Shown here in pieces: positions 56,877-64,000 of a DNA stretch of 64,000 bases. How positions within the stretch are numbered: the stretch's first letter is position 1; each line of letters opens with the position of its first letter. Source of the DNA: Phytophthora quininea. Its lineage: Eukaryota > Oomycota > Peronosporomycetes > Peronosporales > Peronosporaceae. The translations under genes were made by a program, and so were the position numbers. The DNA is taken from contig JAAVTG010000452.1 of assembly GCA_011947345.1 (NCBI GenBank), positions 53,114 to 117,113 on the forward strand, given 5' to 3'. The notes below the pieces were generated by a model that was not told the origin of the DNA, made no database searches, and was given only the letters and a program-made list of their open reading frames with translations.

Positions 56877-57632
56877 CAACCCAGAACGGCTGCCGCACTT
56901 TGACCACCACCTCGCGTTGATGGTCGAGCTGCTGTATTGGGGCTTTGTCAGCGAGGGTTGAATCGACTTCTGGCGCGAGGTGGTGTACAACAAGTTCAGC
57001 TTCCTGTTCGGCTCAGCGAACAACCAGCGCGAGCACATCCTATTGCTGCTGGCCAACGCCAAGGCGCTGGTCGCCTTCATCGCCTGGTCCTGGGACACCT
57101 TCGATTCTTCACGGTCTCCATGACTATCACGGAGCTGGCCGAGGAGTTCGGCAAGAGCAAGACCGGCATCATGTGGGGCATCACGCTCGTGCTCATGCTG
57201 CGGCCGGTGGGCTCCACCACCTTCGGTATCGCGAGTGACCGCTATGGTCACAAATGGCCGTTCGTGGTCAACAACAATCTCTTCATTGTGATAGAGCTGC
57301 TCACGGGCTTCTGCAATACCTGCACGTAGTTCCTATGGGTGCGTGCCTTCTTCGGCATCGCCATGAGTGGTTTGCACGGCAACGTCGCCGCCACAGCACT
57401 CGAGGATTGCCCTCCTACTGCCCGTGGCATTGTGTCTAACATGATGCAACAGGGCTACTTGCTGGCGCTTGTCTTCGCCCGCGACTTAGTCAACACCACG
57501 AGCCACGGTTGGCGTTCGCTCTTCTGGTTCGGCGCGTACCAGCCGGTCTTGATCATCATCGCCCGCCTGTACTTGCCCGAGACCAAGGTGTACCTGGAGT
57601 GCCAGTCCGTCCGCGATGCAACCGCTACGTGA
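56877..57632 (+). pseudogene. Fragment of an MFS carboxylate (JEN1-like) transporter gene
   Basis: Pieces in several frames: DFWREVVYNKFSFLFGSANN, MTITELAEEFGKSKTGIMWG, LRPVGSTTFGIASDRYGHKW, then LWVRAFFGIAMSGLHGNVAA, ATALEDCPPTARGIVSNMMQ and GWRSLFWFGAYQPVLIII followed by LYLPET. GxxSDRxGxKW is the major-facilitator loop 2–3 motif, and the ATAxEDxPxxARGxxS stretch is typical of the JEN1/lactate-type transporter branch. Frame changes and a stop (57327–57329) show it is not functional as read. It lies inside the hAT element. Confidence 0.7.
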
Positions 57633-57877
57633 CGCTGCTGGTGCCCCAAGAATCGACTGCAGGCGGATTTGGCGGCGGTGCTCACTCATGGATCGGCTGC
57701 GGGCAGCGTTGGAGGTGGCATCGGCGGTGGCGTTGAAGGTGGAGGAAATGGTGGTGGTGTCTGCGGTGGCGCACAAGATATACTGGTGACGATCTCTTGG
57801 CATGATCCTGACGATTAATAGAAGGCAATGGAAGGCTTCTTTCGAGAAATTACCTTCACAACAGCAGCACAACACGA

Positions 57878-60800
57878 TCAAGCGAGAAAAATGGTATTTA
57901 AAACGACATGAAGAATTTGTTGTTGCTGAGATGCGATGACTTCAACACCGTCGAGCTCGTGATTACAACAACAGCGCATTTCCAAAGAGCTCACGTAAGC
58001 TTGCAGCATACGCCCGGATACCTTCCAGTTGCGATTCTTGGGGAAACCGAGATCATTTTCCGAAGGAAAAGGACGGCGGTCAGGCTCGGAGATCGCCTCA
58101 TACTGATTGATTATATCTTCTTCACTGTTCCCACCTTCAGCCCTGTTGCTGCTGCCGTCGCCACCTGCTTCCAATTCGCGTGATTCAATCTCAAGGCTTG
58201 CTGCGTCAACGGTGTCTGAAGCGCTTCTCCCCGCATCGTAAGCTTCTGCCTCATCAGCATCAACGGACTCGCTTAGGTTTGTCGTTTCAGTTGCTTCCGC
58301 TACACCTGCTAATCTTCCGAGGTTGATTTCACTTAGGTAAGTCTCCCAGAAGCTAATCGTTCCCTGAGCTTCTTCCATTCCTTCGTCAGCAGAGCATGCA
58401 TCTACCAAAGGCCCGCCACTCAACACAGTATCATTACTTGTTGGGGTTGCCCTATCAGTGAACTGGGTCGCTGCAGGAAAAATTGTAGTAGGCTCCACCA
58501 ACCCCAACGACAAGGATCCTGCATTTTCAATGTCGTCGTCCTCATCGTCTTCATCGTGCTCACCTCCCCGCCAGACTCAATGCTGTGCTCAATCACGGAA
58601 ACAATCCTTTTCTTGGGACTCTTCACAGGAAGCAAGCTGTTTTTTCGGGAGTGTTCTTGGATGAGTTGAATTCGCCTTGCCTTATCTGCTGTCATCTAGT
58701 TTCGGATGGCGGTGTGAACAATTGCGAGCTCACTGAACAATCTTTCACAAGTTGCAGTATTTTGCAGCGAACGACAAGACCACCAGTGCCAATTGTGGGA
58801 GCTTGCAACCCGGGCGTTCCTCCTGCATGTCTGTCCAAAATTCAGGAATCGATTTCGCCACGCTTTCGAATGTTGTGTGCGTGTAGTTGTTTCCGATCCA
58901 CTTGCGCATAGCGCCCTTTACATCGCCATCATCTTCCCCGATGAGTCGGCGGTAGTAGTAGACAGTGTGGTGTAGCGGGATTTATCAAAATCCGCTTCCA
59001 CTGCGCCCAGACACCGACTAACGGAGGGGTACTCCGATATCCGTGGGGATGCTGAAGTGTGCTCACCTTGTGTACCCGTCGGCGGGCTGGATCTGCTCTT
59101 CAGGTGCTTCGAGGATGCTTGATCTGTCAAGATCGAACGTCTTGGCGGGACGTGGGAGGTCAGGAGCAGCGCGGGAATCTTCACTCTGCGTCCTTGAATA
59201 TTTGCCAGACCAGTAATCGCTTGGATCTACTTGGATCTGGGGCCTGGATCTTGGATCCAGGTGGAGGGTTGCCTTGAGGGTGTGTGGTCTTCCTTTTCCG
59301 TACTTAAACGCTTCCAATAGCGTGATCTTGGGGGTTGAGGGTCGATCGGTCGTCCTGGCCACGTAGTAACTCCAGTAGACCTTGGATCTGCACTTGGTAC
59401 TAGTGGATCCAGATTGCGAGTGGATCTGGCCAATATATTATCCAGATCACCCGAGCGCTGCTTGATCCGCGGTGATCCCGACGTAGCTGGACTGGGCCAA
59501 TGTAGATCCCGTGGTCTTATGCGCTAAGAAGGGCACTTGTGGTGTACAAGGCAAATTCGACTCTGTATTCAGCAAATTATGGTTGAATCCTATCCTAAAC
59601 TCTATCTTATCGCCAGATCTATGTTACCGCACTGGATATCCTCACTCTTTGGGCTCGTGTCGTGCCAGATCGATGGCTGGGGCGTTCCACGAAGTGATCT
59701 GGGCCCGGGGGTCCTGGATCACTTGGATCCACTATGGATCTCTTCGGATCCAGTATGGATCCCTTCATGTTGGCTTCCCATTCGCTGATCCGAGATTCTG
59801 GGAAAGTGCTTCACCATAACAGCAAAATGGGAAATGCGACTTCTACCAGAAACGAGTGTTTCTGGAAGATTGCGCGCAACGTTGACAAAACCCGGGTGAA
59901 GGTAGAATGCCAGCATGAAGGGAGGTTGCTCACAGTTTCTCCACCGCTTTTCCACACACTTCACTAACTCAGGGCCACATTTTGTGTTTGCAACGAAGTC
60001 ACTGTAAATATCGCGAAAAGAAATGACAACGTCAGCTAATGTGTTCTCGTCGCTTTGCAGTCGATACGATGCCACAGAAAGTGGACGAATGACTCTCTCG
60101 GCTTCCTCTAGTTTCGCCCAAAAATCAATGTTCTCTAGTACGAACAGACACAAAGGAAACCTCGTGCTTCCTCCGTATTCAGCAACCAACAGTTTAAGCG
60201 CTGTTTTGGATCGCAGTAGCGATGCAAAACAATCTTGCATCGAGTTCCATCGGGTTTCGCAGAGCGCGATCATCGCACGAGTCTTGCCGTACTTACGTTT
60301 CATGATCTCACGAAGAAGACGAAGCAATTATGATGAGGACGCGTTTAACGCGTTTACGACAGCAGCAGCTTGCCGCGCTGTGTCCCAAAAAGCCGTCTTC
60401 AATACCGTTTTCACGAGGTTGTTGATATCGTGTGCGAAACAACGAAGGAACACAATGTTCGGTTACCGGAGCGCCAAAATTCGCCGAGCCCTGCTGCATT
60501 GGCCGGCGTCATCCGTAACAAGTGCTCCAATACACCACCCTTCTTCTAGAGCCTTCAGAATAAGCTCTTCGATATCACGAGCAATACAGATTCCGTCGTG
60601 TTCAGCACCAACTACATTCAGAGGCTAGGTCATCACACAGCCGAACAATGTTAGTTGGGATCCAAGCACGTGATCCTTGGCGATATTTTGCCAGCCGTCT
60701 GAGAGCAAATTGACACGCCCACCAGTTGCCTTGCATATATCACGCAGCATGACCATAGCTTGCTCTTGACACATGTCGGATTGCTGACGAAGAATGCGTC

Positions 60801-61191
60801 CACCAAGAACTCTGCGAGACCGCAGAATCTCACCAATTTGCGGGTAAAGAAACACCAAAAAGTCCTTTGTTTCTTGACATTCTATGAATGTATCTGGTAG
60901 TCGGAGTCGATGCTGCAATGCAACAAGCAAGCTCTCGAACTTCGCTTTGATCTCTAATGTCCACTCCTGGGGTGTGAGAGGCGTCGGGGCATGATTTCTT
61001 GGAAGCGTGGCGTTGAAGAAGCTGCAAGTCTGTAGGTGTCTGGCAAAATTTTCTGGTCTCCCCGTAAACTTCTTTACTTGACTGACTGGCAAAACGGCGA
61101 TGCAATGCTTGCATCGGACCTTGTACCGCTTCTTGCTCGGGGTCCTCTCGAAGCGCTGGAAATGCTTGTACGCAGGAACTTGCTTTGCCAT
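57878..61191 (-). pseudogene. hAT transposase with BED zinc finger, interrupted
   Basis: ATG 61191 (MAKQVPAYKHFQRFE). BED finger: CKHC (about 61109) with H at ENFARHLQTC. Then FLVFLYPQIGEILRS, NLLSDGWQNIAKDHVLGSQL, FAHDINNLVKTVLKTAFW (about 60430), ALCETRWNSMQDCFASLLRS, CLFVLENIDFWAKLEEAERV, and RSRISHFAV. Here the GATC-rich element (58967–59817) intervenes. After it comes YYYRRLIGEDDGDVKGAMRK, then VVLSFAANTATCERLFSELA (the hAT C-terminal dimerisation motif, about 58790–58740). The acidic tail ends near 57878. A stop follows NALNASSS near 60326, and frame changes are present. Confidence 0.78.
58967..59817. mobile_element. GATC-rich terminal-inverted-repeat element, copy 2, nested in the hAT transposase
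   Basis: Begins GTGGTGTAGCG like copy 1 and ends ...GTGCTTCACCA. Internal sequence runs parallel to 1959–2919, e.g. around 59010–59220 versus 2003–2215. About 26 GATC sites in about 770 bp. It splits the hAT coding sequence between HFAV and YYYRRL, so it inserted after hAT. A related CTGT sequence occurs at both junctions but no clean duplication. Confidence 0.7.
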
Positions 61192-61710
61192 GATGAAAGA
61201 GGCCGCGCTAACCCTGCGCGTAGCTCCTCGTGGAGGCTGCTGCTTCTCTCTGAAAGTTAAGCTCCAGCTGTTGACGTCGACGTCTTCAACGTGAAGTCAG
61301 AGGTCACTAATCCAAATTAATGACGTGCCTGGAGTTGTGTACAAGTTGTGTTTTCCCACTCATTCCCACCACTGGGAATAGAGCCATATTTCCCACTTTT
61401 GTCCCGGAAATTCCCAGCAGACGGGACACTAGTCCCATTCAAAAATCGAAGCCTGCCATCCCTGGATTAACGCAACACTGTCAGTATTACTGATTCAACT
61501 ACTTTAGTAAGACAAAACTTGAGTTTTGTGAGATGGCGTAAGACAGATGTCCTATTATTTCTCAACAAAACTATTGACAAAAATCAAACCACCTTAGTTT
61601 TAGTATGCCAGGAAATAAATGCGTTGAGGGGAGAATCAGTAGCCAGGTCGTCTTACGCCCATAAATCCTATCCTATTGGCTCAAATTCCACCAAGCACCT
61701 TGCAGCGAAC

Positions 61711-63170
61711 ATGGCGACCGTCAGTCGTGGCCTGGATTCGCACGCACCTCCTGCATTACGACCTCGGGCCCACGCCCCTACACCTGTACCTGGAGCACTC
61801 AGTAGTGCAGACGTTCGCAGTGCTTGCACAGCACCATCAACGAAGAAGTCCTACAAGAGCTACATTAATGGAATGTCCAAATGGATTAAGGAGAAGCTAC
61901 CGTCCCCAGAAAGCTACTTCGGCACCGACGGTGAGATTAATGTGGCGATGTTTGAACCATCTCACTTTGAGAGGTTTCTGCTGGATAAGATGAACTTAAA
62001 GTCGCTTAAGGTATCTACCTTGGGAGGCTACCGAAGTGCTGTCAAAGATATCTATCGACGGAAAAGACTCCACTCCCCACCCCCCACCGAGTACACAGAT
62101 GACCTAAAAACATTTTTTCGCGGGCTGAAGAGGATTGAAGCGGATAACGATCAAAATGGCACTGGACGCACGACAGGGAAATGTCCTCTGTCCTTCTCTC
62201 TCTACATAACTCTCTGCAAGAAAACGATGTGCATGCTTGATGGTGGATTTGCTCATTTGTACTTGGTGCTGCAGGGGAACTTAATGTGCAGGTCCAAGTC
62301 GATTGAAACCGTGCATGTGGCGCACCTGAACTGTGTTGACGATAGTATTGGATGTGTTCTCCACAAGACTAAAACTAACCAAGAGGGCAGTGGCCCAAAA
62401 GACCCCGACACATTTACAGCAACCCGCTGAACCCAAGCTTATGTTGTATTTTGGCTTTTGGTATTTATTTTGCGTCGAATCCAACGCTAGGTGCTGGTAA
62501 GCTTTTCCCGGGTTTGAACGAGAGAAGTAGATTTTCGAGGAAGCTGGCAGTGTTATTACAGGAGGAAACCAGTGGCAAGGCGTATGGCACACATTCTATA
62601 CGTAAAGGGGTGGCTGCGTTTGCTTCAAGTGAAAGTACGGGTGGTCCGTCAATGGCAAGTGTGTGTCTGCGCTGCGGGTGGTCTTTGGGCGGAGTTCAGG
62701 ATCGCTACATTCGCTACGAAGCCGCTGGTGACCAGTTCCTGGGCCGTGTAGTGGCAGGACTTCCACTTAACTCACCCGATTTTGCAGTGCTACCGCCACA
62801 CTTTCCAGGAGTAAATGACAGTGTTATTGGCGAAGCTCTGCAGATGATGTTTCCGTCGATGAGTAAGGACACAAAAATGCGCCCGATTTTAGCTCTCTGT
62901 CTGGCATCACTGGTCGAGCATGCCAGATTCCTGAGGCAAGCCATACCAGCCAACCACCCATTGTTGGCCTCTGCCATATTTCGAGATGACATTTTGATGG
63001 ATTCACTACAACGAAAATTGGCGAGTCATCATACCTCCGCGTTGGTCCCAACAGGAATTCCGCCATACATTCATCTATATCAGCAGCAACAGGAGACTCA
63101 AAAAGCGGTAGAACGCATGCCAGATGTATTGTTGAGCGGGATCTCTAAGCTTTTGGACGAAAAGGGGTAG
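61711..63170 (+). CDS. Crypton-type tyrosine recombinase
   Basis: ATG 61711 (MATVSRGLDSHAPPAL). N-terminal core-binding part: KSYINGMSKWIKEKLPSPES, FLLDKMNLKSLKVSTLGGYR. Catalytic part: LMCRSKSIETVHVAHL (first Arg), KTKTNQ (Lys), YGTHSIRKGVAAFASS (HxxR), and GGVQDRYIRYEAAGDQFLGR (Tyr nucleophile). These R–K–HxxR–Y residues identify a tyrosine recombinase; the protein type and RHIYSNPLNP-like centre match Cryptons, which are known in oomycetes. The frame breaks at the A-run 62397–62400; one more A joins both halves. Stop TAG 63168–63170. Cuts and joins DNA through a circular intermediate (family knowledge). Confidence 0.85.
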
Positions 63171-63182
63171 GAACCGGAGCAA

Positions 63183-63514
63183 TGAGAAAAGAGGAGCTCC
63201 AGTCTACCATAAGCGAGCTTCTAGTCGAAGCTGGGTTGTATCAGAGAGCCAGAGTCCAGACAGAGGATAATCCCCGCAAATCATGGCACCATCATTTATT
63301 GAAGTCAAGATGGTAAGTTTCATCGGCTACCAGAAGATTTTGAGTTCCCTGACGTTGATGCTCTTGGCGTCTGGCACCTGTGGTGGTTCGGAAACGCATC
63401 TATGGGTTATCCTCCGTTTAAAGGTTTGCAGCCGTCTGACTTCGCAACAAAAGTCAAGCATAAACGGTATTCAGAATGGACTGTCTTGGTGAAAATTTGC
63501 GAGACGCAGTAAAG
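63183..63514 (+). CDS. Second Crypton reading frame with GCR1-like DNA-binding domain (remnant)
   Basis: Starts MRKEELQSTISELLVEAGLY 12 bases after the recombinase stop. After a frame change (GTAAGT near 63312 could be a donor) it reads HRLPEDFEFPDVDALGVWHL, then WWFGNASMGYPPFKGLQPSD and KHKRYSEWTVLVKICE, with TAA near 63509. The W...W..G....PP...L...D pattern is that of GCR1_C-type domains that accompany Crypton recombinases. Following sequence to about 63640 has several stops, so this is shortened or broken. Confidence 0.55.
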
Positions 63515-64000
63515 ACCGCTACTGGACGAGATCTCAAGCCACCTCGGAGTCAGCACGAAGCCGACCTTCTTTCGATATAGCGATCAAAAACGTGCCCATG
63601 AAGAAAGCATCAGATGGAAAGACACCTAGTAGGCCTGATAGAGCAGCAACAACACTTAGACGAATTCGAGAAGCTCTGCACGAAGCAAACCCCGAAGCTC
63701 GAACCGTGCCGTTCCGTCGTCGAAAGCGCAGGGCTACTAATCAACTTGACGACTAATCGACTCCTTTTGTCCAATCCAATCAATTCAATTTCGCGTAACC
63801 GCGTCGTCTTACGAATGCTCGACACAAGTGATTGGTACCATTGGTCATTTATCGTGGGAAAAAGTATTGTGGATTTTCCATGCATCTCCAAGTTCAAGGA
63901 AGCTCTTACTTGCCATTCCCTGGCCTTCGCACAAACAACCTAGCATGGGGAAGTGCTCGCTGGACACGTACCTCGACCAAGCAGCAGCGCTAGCGAGGGA
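63515..64000. other. Distal flank of the Crypton
   Basis: Reading frames here (63610–63943) overlap on both strands with no recognised motif. The right end of the Crypton may be in this stretch, but Cryptons lack terminal inverted repeats and I could not place it. Confidence 0.35.

Larger units (their letters stand above)
56480..61464. mobile_element. hAT (BED-finger) DNA transposon with terminal inverted repeats
   Basis: Left end CAGGGATGGC (56480) and right end GCCATCCCTG (to 61464) are inverted copies. Both flanks read GATTAAC (56473–56479 and 61465–61471), a seven-base duplication; hAT usually makes eight, so the outermost base may have changed. Subterminal TGGGAA-type motifs recur at both ends. 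It encodes a hAT transposase on the minus strand, is interrupted by the second GATC-rich element, and contains a transporter fragment next to its left end. Confidence 0.8.

Noticed and set aside
56473..61471. Exact eight-base hAT target duplication
   Set aside because: Only seven bases (GATTAAC) match; I report seven and keep the hAT call on transposase and terminal repeats.
1..64000. tRNA, rRNA or CRISPR loci
   Set aside because: No tRNA-like T-loop/anticodon arrangement, rRNA segment or spacer array was seen by eye; a tRNAscan-SE run would settle tRNAs.

Overview
The window looks like an oomycete genome, most likely Phytophthora or a close relative. It is a eukaryotic nuclear segment with compact genes and short GT–AG introns (about 30–100 nt). 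It carries oomycete gene types (a WRKY19-like zinc-cluster protein, an ERK-type MAP kinase, a DIX-domain protein, a NAT9-like acetyltransferase, a TBC Rab-GAP, a BFR1-like coiled-coil protein and a WD40/EF-hand protein of the axonemal type) and a heavy, nested transposon load. This is read from protein motifs only; no database was searched.

Layout. 1–8.5 kb holds ordinary genes: SDS22-like (minus, cut by the window edge), a GATC-rich inverted-repeat element (1959–2919), a DIX-domain protein (plus), a MAP kinase (plus) and a WRKY19-like protein (minus). 8.5–11.3 kb shows no recognisable gene. 11.3–30.4 kb is a tandem family of five paralogous serine-hydrolase-like genes (A–E, all plus). A–C have an N-terminal membrane anchor; D and E have a short secretory or hydrophobic N-terminus. 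Copy D is broken by a 6.6-kb chromodomain Ty3/Gypsy retrotransposon with a 5-bp target duplication, and D and E share a sharply bounded, almost identical 0.92-kb tract. 30.5–43.4 kb holds housekeeping-type genes: WD40/EF-hand (minus), NAT9 (minus), TBC GAP (plus), BFR1-like (minus) and an oomycete LRR-like protein (plus). A small TA-flanked inverted-repeat element sits between NAT9 and TBC. 43.46–50.09 kb is an unusual concatemer: seven 210-bp LTRs alternate with six gag-only internal regions, flanked as a whole by one 5-bp duplication. 50.1–64 kb is accessory DNA: a Ty3 pol relic with a MULE fragment inside, an intron-bearing MULE/SWIM gene relic, a 5-kb hAT element that carries a carboxylate-transporter fragment and is itself interrupted by a second GATC-rich element, and a Crypton tyrosine recombinase with its second reading frame.

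Reading caution. Most genes here are broken by single-base deletions that fall in 3–5 base homopolymers. Near-identical repeat copies in the window differ in exactly such runs. Most of these frame breaks are therefore probably sequence-quality errors rather than real mutations, and I annotate each gene across them. Real damage is best supported where there is a nonsense codon or an insertion (copy D, the MULE and Ty3 relics, the hAT transposase).

The least ordinary signals are the seven-LTR gag-only concatemer, a 415-codon antisense frame inside the Ty3 element that looks like a chromodomain plus a Cys/His/Asp hydrolase, a textbook -1 frameshift signal between gag and pol, and the hAT element carrying a host transporter fragment.
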